Shown: in pieces, positions 8,653 through 16,061 of the stretch
How positions within the stretch are numbered: position 1 is the stretch's first letter
How the letters are laid out: every line of letters starts with the position of its first letter
From: Candidatus Gerdarchaeota archaeon
GTDB lineage: Archaea; Asgardarchaeota; Heimdallarchaeia; JABLTI01
Direction: 5' to 3'
Assembly (NCBI GenBank): GCA_016840905.1
Contig: JAEORM010000288.1
Span: forward strand, 1-23,174
DNA length: 23,174 bases
The notes under the pieces: generated by a model
Seen by the model: only the letters and a program-made list of their open reading frames with translations
What the model was told of the DNA's origin: nothing
Databases searched by the model: none
Program-made: the position numbers and the translations under genes

Positions 8653-8740
8653 AAAATTATTTTTGTTGTATTAAAATACTTTAATATGAAAGGTATTACA
8701 ATAAATTAACTTGATTTGCAATTGGAGATAATGATTTATT

Positions 8741-9775
8741 TTGAATATTTTTTGTAGAAATCGAATTAATATCCATTTTTCATCATCACAATTGGATTTA
8801 GATCCTCATACAATTACTCAACCATCAAATTTTACTTTTATTTCTCATGCTCATACAGACCATTTACCAATGAGTAAAAAGAAACCATCATTTTCTCCAT
8901 TAACTATTTGTTCAAAAGCAACTGCTAGATTATTTTATGAGCGGATGGGATATCAAGTTAATCAAAAAGATTCATGGACTAATGATGATTTCACTATCAA
9001 AACTGTTCCTGGTGGGCATACATTTGACTCGTCTGTAGCAGAAATAACTGATCTTTCAACAAATCAATTAATTGTTTATACGGGAGATATAAATATAGAA
9101 GATAGAGCATACTTAACAGGTTATAAACCTAAAAAATGCGATATATTAGTTTTGGAAGCTACTTGGGGTGACAAACATTATCAATTTCCATCATTTAATG
9201 AACAAATCAATAAAGCTCGAGAGTATATTCTATCCCAAATTGACAGAGGATATCCTGTGGCGATATTAGGTTATCCTTTGGGAAAATCTCAACTTTTGAA
9301 TTATTCTTTAGGTGACCTTTGTGAAACAAGGTTTTCAAGTAAATCTGTTTGGATTATGGAGCAAATCCATAAAGAATTAGGATTAACTCTTTACGATACA
9401 GAAAAATTACCCGAGAATTTAAGTGAAGAAAGTAATTCTTTAAAACAAAATTGGTTATTATTTTATACCCATAGAAGTGCTAATGATCCCATTCTTAGTA
9501 AACTAAAACGTAAATATAATCTAAAAATAGTTGGATTTTCTGGTTGGGCAAAAGACGAAGAAAATTATAAATATCGAATGGGTGTAGATGCGGCCTTTAT
9601 AGTTAGTGATCATTCAGACTACTCAAATTTATTGAAATTAGTGGATAAAGCTAACCCTAAGAAAATTTACACTGTCTTTGGTAATGCTCAAGAATTAGCT
9701 AGAGATCTCCAAAAGGAAGGTTTCAAAGCAACACCATTAAAAGAAGGTCAAGCAACTTTAGAAAATTTCTTTTAA
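8741..9775 (+). CDS. Metallo-beta-lactamase nuclease-like protein (CPSF/ligase-associated exonuclease type)
   Basis: The 344-residue protein belongs to the metallo-beta-lactamase nucleases related to CPSF73/SNM1 and the DNA-ligase-associated exonucleases. Zinc motifs are H36-A-H38-T-D40-H41, H93 in 'GGHTFDS', D116 in 'YTGDIN', and D290-H291 in 'SDHSDY'. 'GFSGWA' matches the 'SGW' stretch before that motif in the exonuclease group. The region around 170-265 is where a beta-CASP insert would lie. The last motif, normally H-G near the end, reads V312-F313-G314: a metal-binding histidine is replaced by Phe. Activity may therefore be altered. The start must be TTG 8741, because the next Met follows the HxHxDH motif. 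Ribosome site GGAGAT lies at 8724-8729, and a short ATG reading frame (8731-8757) overlaps the start. It converges on the next gene with 7 bases between. Confidence 0.85.
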   Translation: MNIFCRNRINIHFSSSQLDLDPHTITQPSNFTFISHAHTDHLPMSKKKPSFSPLTICSKATARLFYERMGYQVNQKDSWTNDDFTIKTVPGGHTFDSSVAEITDLSTNQLIVYTGDINIEDRAYLTGYKPKKCDILVLEATWGDKHYQFPSFNEQINKAREYILSQIDRGYPVAILGYPLGKSQLLNYSLGDLCETRFSSKSVWIMEQIHKELGLTLYDTEKLPENLSEESNSLKQNWLLFYTHRSANDPILSKLKRKYNLKIVGFSGWAKDEENYKYRMGVDAAFIVSDHSDYSNLLKLVDKANPKKIYTVFGNAQELARDLQKEGFKATPLKEGQATLENFF

Positions 9776-9782
9776 CAGGAAA

Positions 9783-10175
9783 TTACTCACCAACTAATTG
9801 AAGATGCTCTTTTTCGTAAATTATCAATCCTCGTCTTTTAGCGAATTTCTCAGCAGATTCACTAAACAAATTTGAGATTATCATCCCTTTTTTATTATTT
9901 AAATCAGCTAACATCCTCTCAAATCTAATTAATCTGTCTACCCCTACTGCTCGATTCCAATTAACAATTTTAACCAATACTTCATTGATATCCAAATCAG
10001 TATCACTTTTGATAATCATATCAATTTGATATTTTCTCCCGCTTGAACCAACTAGGATAACTTCTTTAGAAATTTTGAAATTCATATTTTTGAAGAAAGC
10101 AATTGCTAAGTCATGTAAGTCTGTGTCTTCTTCATCATTGATGGACGGCAAATACTGTAATGTCCTCCTATTCAC
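9783..10175 (-). CDS. Mrr/PD-(D/E)XK-fold protein with degenerate active site
   Basis: This 130-residue protein resembles the compact restriction-endonuclease-like (Mrr-type) fold: an N-terminal helix ('DLHDLAIAFFKNMNF'), a hairpin with 'GSSGRKYQIDMII', then 'VLVKIVNWNRAVGVDRLIRFERMLADL' and 'KKGMIISNLFSESAEKFAKRRGLIIY', which match the usual pattern of these nucleases. The first Asp (D52) is present. The E-x-K pair, expected in a 'LVECKNW'-type stretch, reads L67-V-K69-I-V71-N-W, so both catalytic residues appear lost. It may be a non-catalytic DNA-binding or partner protein. The GTG start at 10175 gives the length used here. An in-frame TTG at 10151, preceded by AGGAGG, would give 122 residues and has a better ribosome site, although spacing is long. 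The gene is AT-rich like its neighbours, with no sign of a restriction-modification operon. Confidence 0.7.
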   Translation of the reverse strand: MNRRTLQYLPSINDEEDTDLHDLAIAFFKNMNFKISKEVILVGSSGRKYQIDMIIKSDTDLDINEVLVKIVNWNRAVGVDRLIRFERMLADLNNKKGMIISNLFSESAEKFAKRRGLIIYEKEHLQLVGE

Positions 10176-10367
10176 CTGTTTTTAATCTCTTTTTAAGAGA
10201 CGATGACCTGGTTTCTGCAGGGATTAATTTCATTTAAACTTGTAATCACGCTCTTATTACAAATTTATCATTTAAATTTAACTTTAGATTAAATGAATTC
10301 TTATAGACAGTTATTGAAAGTAGAAAATACTATTTTAATCTTTTGAACATTATAGCATTCTATTAAG

Positions 10368-10393
10368 TAAAAACAATAAAAACAATATAAATT
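10368..10393 (+). promoter_or_regulatory. Candidate promoter of the NuoD/NuoH-like cluster
   Basis: Two tandem copies of TAAAAACAA (10368-10385, period 9) run into AATATAAATT (10384-10393), an archaeal TATA-like box. Transcription from it would start near 10414, about 59 bases before the ATG. The rest of the 294-base gap between the divergent genes (10176-10469) is AT-rich, and I see no RNA gene or other structure in it. Confidence 0.4.
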
Positions 10394-10472
10394 CGTTTAA
10401 TGCCAATTATTTTAATACTAAGAATTAAAATGTAAAATAAAGGTAGTTATTCTATTTGTAGAAGGTGTTTTG

Positions 10473-11606
10473 ATGAACCTCGAATTACCAAATGAAAAGC
10501 AATCACCAATATTATTTAACAAAAATATTGAATTGAGAAATAAGTTCACTGGAAATTCTATTTTCTTAAATTTAAAAACTGATGGTGAAAAAATTACTGC
10601 TTCAAAAATTGATGGAAATTTTGATTTTATTCAAATAATAACAGAAAAACTTGAACAAAACACCTGGAATGAAGGCTTGATTTATTTAAAAGAAAAATCA
10701 CATCCTTATCCCTATCATTTACAATTTGTTTATATTCAAACAATAGAAAAATTAGCTGGTAGTTTTATTTCACTTCCTGCTAGAGCTAATTATCTAAGAA
10801 CAATAATCCTAGAATTAGAACGTATTATATCACATACAAATATTCTTGCAAAAATAGCTCAAGTAATATCTTATCCATTCTTCTATTCACAAATTACCCA
10901 TGTAAATTCGCAAATTAAAAGAATCATTGAAGACTATTTCTCAAATAAAAATAATGAAAACGGATTAATTCAAATCGGTGGTTTCGCTTGTAATCTTACA
11001 AATAGAATGGCAACTGATTTAAGAATCAAAATCGATGATTTAATGTTATATGCTGATAAACTTCGTACTAAAATTACCAAAAATATTGTTTTCAAAAATA
11101 TGTTCAAAGAAGCAGGCTTTGTTTCTCGAGAGGTAGGATTGAAATATTCACTTGTAGGTCCTATTGCCAGAAGTTTAGGGATAACAGATGATGTTCGTAA
11201 AACAGATCCTTATGCAGCATACAGTGATGTTTATTTCACTATACCTGTAAGTGATAGAGGTGATTTATATGGTGAAATTACAATATTTCTTGATGAAATA
11301 AAAGAATCATTATCTATCATACTACAGCTTCTGGAAAATCTACCTAATGGTAGCATTAAACAAGATATTACTGAATTTGAAATTCCAGCTAAAAACATTT
11401 TATCAAGAATAGAAACACCAGCAGGTGAAATGTTCTGTTTTGTTATAAGTAAAAATGGGACATTAGATTCAACGCCTAAAATATTTAGGAGTACTACCCC
11501 TCAAAAAATAAATATTCAGGGATTCCTTTCTCGGTTATCAGGAGAAGCAATTGATAATTTACCACTTATATTATCTACAATTGGTGAAGGATGGTCTGTT
11601 GTATGA
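10473..11606 (+). CDS. NuoD / [NiFe]-hydrogenase large-subunit-like protein lacking metal and quinone motifs
   Basis: The 377-residue protein aligns by eye with complex I 49-kDa subunit (NuoD/Nqo4) and group 4 hydrogenase large subunits. Marks are 'LPARANYLRTIILELERIISH' (family: PPRAExxRxIxxELxRIxSH), 'IGGFACNL', 'VGPIARSLGITDDVRKTDPY' (family: GxxxRASGxxxDVRKxxPY), 'SDRGDLYGEI' and 'ETPAGEMFCFVISKNG'. The hydrogenase CxxC motifs are absent: the first site reads 'KEKSHPYPYH', and the C-terminal DPCxxC is replaced by 'IGEGWSVV'. The N-terminal His-containing loop of complex I (HPSTHG type), which lines the quinone site, is not recognisable either. So I see the scaffold without either chemistry. 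ATG 10473, with AGGTG at 10463-10467, is preferred over the overlapping TTG 10470. A NuoH-like gene follows after 109 bases; no NuoB-like iron-sulfur subunit is in the window. Confidence 0.8.
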   Translation: MNLELPNEKQSPILFNKNIELRNKFTGNSIFLNLKTDGEKITASKIDGNFDFIQIITEKLEQNTWNEGLIYLKEKSHPYPYHLQFVYIQTIEKLAGSFISLPARANYLRTIILELERIISHTNILAKIAQVISYPFFYSQITHVNSQIKRIIEDYFSNKNNENGLIQIGGFACNLTNRMATDLRIKIDDLMLYADKLRTKITKNIVFKNMFKEAGFVSREVGLKYSLVGPIARSLGITDDVRKTDPYAAYSDVYFTIPVSDRGDLYGEITIFLDEIKESLSIILQLLENLPNGSIKQDITEFEIPAKNILSRIETPAGEMFCFVISKNGTLDSTPKIFRSTTPQKINIQGFLSRLSGEAIDNLPLILSTIGEGWSVV

Positions 11607-11715
11607 ACATTAAGGGATTTATTGTCAAAAGGTTTTTAGCAATATTTCTTAAATCATTATGTAGTATTTAGGTTAGAAAAAGATTAGATAAATTATAATT
11701 AACGAGGCTTATGAG

Positions 11716-12756
11716 ATGGGAATTGATTTACTTGAAATTCTTGTGTTTCCAGGATTTGTTTTTATCCTTGGGTTAATTATTATTTTCGAACAAATCTCAA
11801 GCCGTGTTTATGCAAGATTTTATTATAATCATCAAAAAACACCTATGTTTATTCCTATTATTGAGCATTTCAAATTATACATAAAAGGTGAGAGATCGCG
11901 TTTTAATTTTAGATCACTGTTACAAACATTTTCATTATTTATTTTACTAGCAATCCCATTTGTTGGGGCATTATTTCTCCCTATAAACATTTATGGAATT
12001 TTACCAAAACCAGGTGGTGGATTTAATGGAACAGCACTTAAATTAGAAGGTGTTATTGGTGTTTTATCATTTGAAGGAGATATTCTAGTATTAATTGGTT
12101 TATTTTTCCTTTTTAGTATATTCATTTTTATTGTTCAATATTTACAGAAAGATAGAACCACAAAAGAAGCATTATCAAGTGCATTGAAATTCCTTGCCCT
12201 TGATGTCTCATTATTTTTTGCCTTAGCTGGACCAATCATAGCTGAAAAATCTTTGAGCCTAAGTTTACTTAGCGAAGATATAAGAATGATTGTTAATTTT
12301 AATCCGTTTTTTGGTTTTTTGATACTTTTACCTTTATCCACCATTGGATCTATTTTTGCTTTAAGCTTTAAATTTGATCAACCTTATTTTGATAAATTGA
12401 ATACAGATCCTGAACTAGGTTTAAGACCTCCTGTTTCTCAAAATTGGAAATTATCTATCTGGAATTTAGCTATGCGAGCTATGGAGTTTCTTATTATTGG
12501 AGTAATTGTTACTGTCTGCTTAGGAGGAGCATATTATCCCATTCCCTATAAAAGTTTCATTCCAACATTAGCTTTTACTTTGAACTTTATTTTCAAGTGT
12601 GTTATAGTAATGATCATTAGTATTATCATCCGCTCATTACGACCTAGAATGATGTTAACTCAAACTATTAATTTTACTTTCAGAGTTTTAACACCTATTT
12701 CACTTGTATCTGTTCTAATGATTGGTGGGTATATTGGCATTTGGGGAATCTCTTGA
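11716..12756 (+). CDS. NuoH / hydrogenase membrane-anchor-like subunit
   Basis: The 346-residue membrane protein has about eight hydrophobic segments and resembles NuoH (ND1) and the matching subunit of group 4 hydrogenases (HyfC/EchB type). This subunit anchors the peripheral arm and forms the entry to the proton path. The first helix is followed by 'FEQISSRVYARFYYNHQKTP' in place of the 'ERKxxARxQxRxGP' loop. 'KFDQPYFDKLNTDPELG' lies where the acidic 'PFDLPEAEsEL' loop is expected, and 'RSLRPRMMLTQTINFTFRVLTPISL' matches 'RxxLPRxRyDQlmrlgWKxLlPlsL'. The three signatures in order make the family call fairly firm, but the sequence is divergent. The ATG at 11716 has GAGG at 11704-11707, 8 bases upstream. 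It lies between the NuoD-like gene and an unknown membrane protein on the same strand. Confidence 0.8.
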   Translation: MGIDLLEILVFPGFVFILGLIIIFEQISSRVYARFYYNHQKTPMFIPIIEHFKLYIKGERSRFNFRSLLQTFSLFILLAIPFVGALFLPINIYGILPKPGGGFNGTALKLEGVIGVLSFEGDILVLIGLFFLFSIFIFIVQYLQKDRTTKEALSSALKFLALDVSLFFALAGPIIAEKSLSLSLLSEDIRMIVNFNPFFGFLILLPLSTIGSIFALSFKFDQPYFDKLNTDPELGLRPPVSQNWKLSIWNLAMRAMEFLIIGVIVTVCLGGAYYPIPYKSFIPTLAFTLNFIFKCVIVMIISIIIRSLRPRMMLTQTINFTFRVLTPISLVSVLMIGGYIGIWGIS

Positions 12757-12827
12757 AAGCATAATTAAATAGGTTAATAAAATAGTATGTCTATTTGGTA
12801 CTTGTTCAAATTAAGGTGAAGCTAACA

Positions 12828-13445
12828 ATGGCAAGTGACGGTTTTCAACTAGCAATGTTCATTATCTCACCAATCATCTTATTATTAGATGCAATAATAA
12901 CTGCATCAGGCATTTTTAGGAAATTTACCAGAGAAGAAAAAGACAGCGAAAGTGAACGCAAACAACTTATCACTATGGTTGATGTCATGGAGAAAATTGG
13001 TATTGGACTTGGTGTCCTAACACTAATGTTAGCGGGTTATCTTGCAGTCAATCTTCCTAATGTTGGTGCAGCTTGGATCAATTATTTTAATCCATTCACA
13101 ATCCTATTCATGGTTATTATTGGTTCATTAATGACATTGCGTACATTAGACGACACACCAATTGCAGCGGTAATTGCACTAATAGCAGGATTTCTTGGTG
13201 CATCAATATTCTCATTTGCATTTGGTGAAAATTTCAATGGCAGATGGATCTATGTAGGAGTGTTCTTAGCAATAGATATAGTAGTATTTGTTCTTGTTAG
13301 ATTATTAACAAAACAAATGGCTATGATTGGTAAAATCTTAAACTGGTTCCCTGTTGCAATAATAATATCAATAGTTTGCATTGGTTGGGCAATTTTCCAA
13401 ATTGCACTATTAGTAGTTCATGGAATAAATCTGATAGGAACTTAA
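12828..13445 (+). CDS. Unknown polytopic membrane protein next to the NuoD/NuoH-like pair
   Basis: I cannot assign this 205-residue protein to a family. It has about six hydrophobic segments separated by short loops; the only sizeable soluble part is a charged cytoplasmic-type loop (about residues 28-46, 'RKFTREEKDSESERKQ') after the first helix. No conserved buried Lys/Glu of an antiporter-type subunit stands out. The ATG at 12828 has AGGTGA at 12814-12819, 8 bases upstream, and is preferred over an upstream in-frame TTG at 12795 that would add 11 residues. It follows the NuoH-like gene by 71 bases on the same strand and is followed by a T-rich stretch, so it is probably the last gene of a three-gene unit. 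A role as an extra membrane subunit of that complex is inference from position only. Confidence 0.7.
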   Translation: MASDGFQLAMFIISPIILLLDAIITASGIFRKFTREEKDSESERKQLITMVDVMEKIGIGLGVLTLMLAGYLAVNLPNVGAAWINYFNPFTILFMVIIGSLMTLRTLDDTPIAAVIALIAGFLGASIFSFAFGENFNGRWIYVGVFLAIDIVVFVLVRLLTKQMAMIGKILNWFPVAIIISIVCIGWAIFQIALLVVHGINLIGT

Positions 13446-13533
13446 TTTTTTTGGTAAATTTTGTTCCTCTTTTAATCTTTTTTTATAAGAAATACTTTGA
13501 TTTTTAAAATGAATATAATTAAAGAAAAAAAAA
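13446..13533. terminator. T-rich terminators between convergent genes
   Basis: Downstream of the plus-strand gene are T runs at 13446-13452 and 13478-13484. On the minus strand the A run at 13525-13533 gives nine T about 22 bases after the stop of the VWA gene. Archaeal RNA polymerase terminates at such U-rich tracts without needing a hairpin, and no strong stem-loop is visible. Confidence 0.4.
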
Positions 13534-13555
13534 GAGAAAAATGGAAGAATTAGAA

Positions 13556-15007
13556 TTAATATTCGTCTTCTTCTTCTTCTGTATCATCATCTTCGAGATC
13601 TTCCCCAGGACCGCCATATTCATCTTCAATGGCTAACTCGATTTCATCAGATTCATCAACTTCTTCTGAATCTTCAAATAGATCCTCAGGAATTTCTTCA
13701 ACTAATTCGGAAGCCTCTGTTTTTAGAGCGATCATAAATCTTCTGGCAAGTAGATCATAGAATTTGGTTAATTCTCCTAAATCAGTTGCTTCATAAAATT
13801 CTCCTCTACCAATTTCTGAGAGACGTTTGAGAAGTCTGTTGTCAGCTTCACCCAAACCTATAGTATAGAGAACGGTATTAGAGTAATCTCTAGCACACTT
13901 GCGAACTATTGGTACAGGATTAATTCCTAAACCATTACCTTTGTTTGGTTGTCCATCTGTTAATAAGACAATCATTGTAGGATTGATTTTTCCTGTAATT
14001 GAATTTGGTTCAAATCGTGTGGTCATTTCATATGCTTGTTGAAGTGCACCACTCATGAACGTTAAGCCACCGCCCTTTGAACATCGTTTGGAAACATATT
14101 CAGCAATGACTTCTAAACCTGCTGATTTTGCTTCACCCGTACAAGATATAATTGGTGTGGATCCACTTGAACCATATTCAACTTCGAAGATATCAACATC
14201 TCCAGCAAAGCTTAAAATGGCTAATTGTTCACCCCAACCACGGGATACTTTTTGTGATAAGAAAAGCAATGTTGCTAAAGCAGCTCCTTTTATACGAGAT
14301 ACTTTCTTTTCATCGAATTCATTTAGAAGAGTATCTAAATCTCTTCCTCCTTTCAAGCCCCTGCGTAACCCTTCGATTGCAGTACCTGTTCCACGAACAA
14401 CCATATCTTCTTTGCTCATTGAACCAGATACATCTAAAACTAGAACAGCGTTAAATGACATTTCACTTGCAGGTACTAATTGAACTTCAACTTCCTTACC
14501 AGAAGGATCAATGATTCCTACCTCATCACCTTCCATTTCAGGTGTTGATTCAAGGAAACTAATCTTAACATGACCACATCCAGCATCAGGCCAATCAACT
14601 TGTAGATTTCTATAGATTGGTCTATTTCTAATAACAGAAGTCATTTCATCAAAATTCTCTAGAATGTAGCTGATACATTCTTCAACAGGCTGACCCTCTA
14701 AAGGTTCAATACCAAATTTTACTCTCGTAATAGCTTCTTTTTTGATGAATGCCTTTCGGACGTTTACTCTGTCTCCATCACTGATATTTGCTGAATCCAA
14801 GATTCCATTATCTACAGCGATAGTTTCAGCTTCTACTTCATCATTTTCTAAAACTTGGACCGCACAGCTATCCTCGAATTCATTGATAAGTTGAATGATA
14901 TCAAAATCATCAACACCTAGTCTTGTCATATCTCGTTTATTCATGTATGCACGACCATCAATTTCGCCTACATTAATAACCGAAACATCAATTATTTTCT
15001 CGACCAT
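13556..15007 (-). CDS. Cdc48 N-domain fused to a von Willebrand factor A domain, acidic tail
   Basis: The 483-residue cytoplasmic protein has three parts. Residues 1-86 look like the Cdc48/VAT double-psi beta-barrel: 'GRAYMNKRDMTRLGVDDFDIIQL' parallels 'G.vrl..~dm..LGv..GDiv.i', and 'ILDSANISDGDRVNVRKA' parallels 'iR.nAgv.iGdkV.VrkA'. Residues 87-180 resemble the second Cdc48 N subdomain, ending in 'VKISFLESTPEMEGDEVGII'. Residues about 185-425 form a VWA domain with a complete MIDAS: D192-V-S194-G-S196, T316 and D351-G. The last 55 residues are mostly D and E. In Cdc48/p97 the N-domain docks substrate adaptors onto the AAA ATPase; here no AAA domain follows, so the protein could act as an adaptor or decoy. 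The ATG start fits the barrel. A palindrome overlapping its TATA box suggests regulation. Confidence 0.85.
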   Translation of the reverse strand: MVEKIIDVSVINVGEIDGRAYMNKRDMTRLGVDDFDIIQLINEFEDSCAVQVLENDEVEAETIAVDNGILDSANISDGDRVNVRKAFIKKEAITRVKFGIEPLEGQPVEECISYILENFDEMTSVIRNRPIYRNLQVDWPDAGCGHVKISFLESTPEMEGDEVGIIDPSGKEVEVQLVPASEMSFNAVLVLDVSGSMSKEDMVVRGTGTAIEGLRRGLKGGRDLDTLLNEFDEKKVSRIKGAALATLLFLSQKVSRGWGEQLAILSFAGDVDIFEVEYGSSGSTPIISCTGEAKSAGLEVIAEYVSKRCSKGGGLTFMSGALQQAYEMTTRFEPNSITGKINPTMIVLLTDGQPNKGNGLGINPVPIVRKCARDYSNTVLYTIGLGEADNRLLKRLSEIGRGEFYEATDLGELTKFYDLLARRFMIALKTEASELVEEIPEDLFEDSEEVDESDEIELAIEDEYGGPGEDLEDDDTEEEEDEY

Positions 15008-15041
15008 TTCGCATCATCCGTTTTTATTTGTTATTTTTGTT

Positions 15042-15073
15042 TGTATGTATATATGTTTACATACATTTACATA
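15042..15073 (-). promoter_or_regulatory. TATA box inside an inverted/direct repeat operator upstream of the VWA gene
   Basis: TGTATGTA (15042-15049) and TACATACA (15058-15065) form a perfect 8-base inverted repeat with an 8-base spacer. TTTACATA occurs at 15056-15063 and again at 15066-15073, exactly 10 bases apart. Read on the minus strand, the spacer holds ATATATA, a TATA box centred about 45 bases before the ATG. A dimeric repressor bound here would block TBP. Confidence 0.55.
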
Positions 15074-15185
15074 GATTATTTGCTTTTAAAATGTTTGCAT
15101 TTGGAATTGTTTGGAAAAAAACTAAATGAATAAAAAGATGGAAGAAAAAAGGAGAATGGAAAAAGGGAATAATCCCATGATCGAT

Positions 15186-15677
15186 TTAAAATTTATAAGT
15201 GAATTGAAAATCTGCATGAGCAACAGCTATTCCATCTGCATCAGCATAGAAGATTCTAAGAGTATATATTTTATTTACTACAAAGAGCAGATGACCACTT
15301 GTTACATTCTTCTCTGAAAGAAGGGTATCAGCAGTTGGATTGAAGTAGGTGAAACCAATATAAGTTTGTGTACGAGCGGTAAAATTCATAGCAAGATAAT
15401 TTCTTTCACCAATCACTTCAGACTCATTATTTAAAATCGCTACATCTGTTAGATAACCATCATTATAATCACAAATAAGCCTAAACATAAGCTGTTCGCG
15501 TGTTACATTTCCCCTTATACTAGTCACTTGAACACTCATGGAAACTTCTCTTTGCATATAGGGTATTGTAGAAGCCAAAACGATAAAAACAACAGCCAAG
15601 ACAGAAGCTGCGACAATTATCCCTATCATTAGAGGTGTCATTGCTTTTCTGTTTTTCAATATTTTTCGTATATTCAT
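15186..15677 (-). CDS. Type IV pilin-like secreted protein (archaeal class III signal peptide)
   Basis: The 163-residue protein begins with a basic leader and 'NRKAMTPLMIG', followed by about 20 hydrophobic residues. This is the archaeal pilin/archaellin N-terminus (compare R-x-V-S-P-V-I in DUF1628 pilins), with likely prepilin-peptidase cleavage between A12 and M13. The hydrophobic segment would form the filament core or membrane anchor. The remaining 120 residues are beta-rich and hold several N-x-S/T sequons (NVT, NES, NFT), as expected for an externally exposed, possibly glycosylated domain. No pilus ATPase or prepilin peptidase gene is nearby, so it may be a minor pilin or a stand-alone surface protein. 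It lies 178 bases upstream of the VWA gene on the same strand, but that gene has its own promoter. Confidence 0.8.
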   Translation of the reverse strand: MNIRKILKNRKAMTPLMIGIIVAASVLAVVFIVLASTIPYMQREVSMSVQVTSIRGNVTREQLMFRLICDYNDGYLTDVAILNNESEVIGERNYLAMNFTARTQTYIGFTYFNPTADTLLSEKNVTSGHLLFVVNKIYTLRIFYADADGIAVAHADFQFTYKF

Positions 15678-16061
15678 AGGATTTCACTTTCCATTCGTAT
15701 TTTTTATTTTGTTCAGATTAATTGAAAGATGTTACTATCACTTAAAATTTTTTGGTTAATTAATAATTTTTCCTTATAATTGCCTTTAATTTCAAGAATT
15801 AAAGTTAGTTTATTAAAAATTTGGTTCATTTCATTATTTATATAAATATTATATCTTAAATGAGTGATTACAGGCAAAATAAACAGAATACTAATTCAAA
15901 TAAAATTTAAGTTAATATTTATAAAAGGTTATAAATTTGTCGAAGACTAGTACGTATCGAAAACTTAAATAGGGAATTTTAGTAGGGAATATGTTAAACA
16001 ATTTGCTAACTTTAGAATTAATTAGTAAATAACAATACAAAAAATACGGAGAATATCTACA
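15678..16061. promoter_or_regulatory. Divergent intergenic region with promoters for the small GTPase
   Basis: This 384-base region between the divergent pilin and GTPase genes is very AT-rich and has no convincing ORF or RNA gene. For the GTPase, CGAAAA (15958-15963, BRE-like) followed by CTTAAATAGG (15964-15973) is a good archaeal promoter, giving a leader of about 68 bases. A second TATA box, TTTATAAAAGG, lies at 15918-15928. TTTATATAAATATTA near 15836-15850 could serve the pilin gene, but it is about 160 bases away. Confidence 0.5.

Noticed and set aside
8731..8757. Eight-codon ATG reading frame overlapping the TTG start of the metallo-beta-lactamase gene
   Set aside because: The ribosome site is only one base from this ATG, too close for use, and chance occurrence in AT-rich DNA is likely.
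10190..10260. Possible C/D box small RNA (ACGATGA near 10200)
   Set aside because: The C box is imperfect and I found no D box or C'/D' pair at a fitting distance.
10473..11606. Functional [NiFe] hydrogenase large subunit
   Set aside because: Neither CxxC nickel-ligand motif is present, so a hydrogenase catalytic role is not supported.
14055..14483. Long plus-strand ORFs opposite the VWA gene
   Set aside because: They are antisense shadows of a well-supported coding region, with no start signals or domain features.
15126..15317. Plus-strand ORF of 63 codons between the VWA and pilin genes
   Set aside because: It overlaps the 3' end of the pilin gene on the other strand, has Lys-rich low-complexity sequence, and lacks a ribosome site and any recognisable motif.
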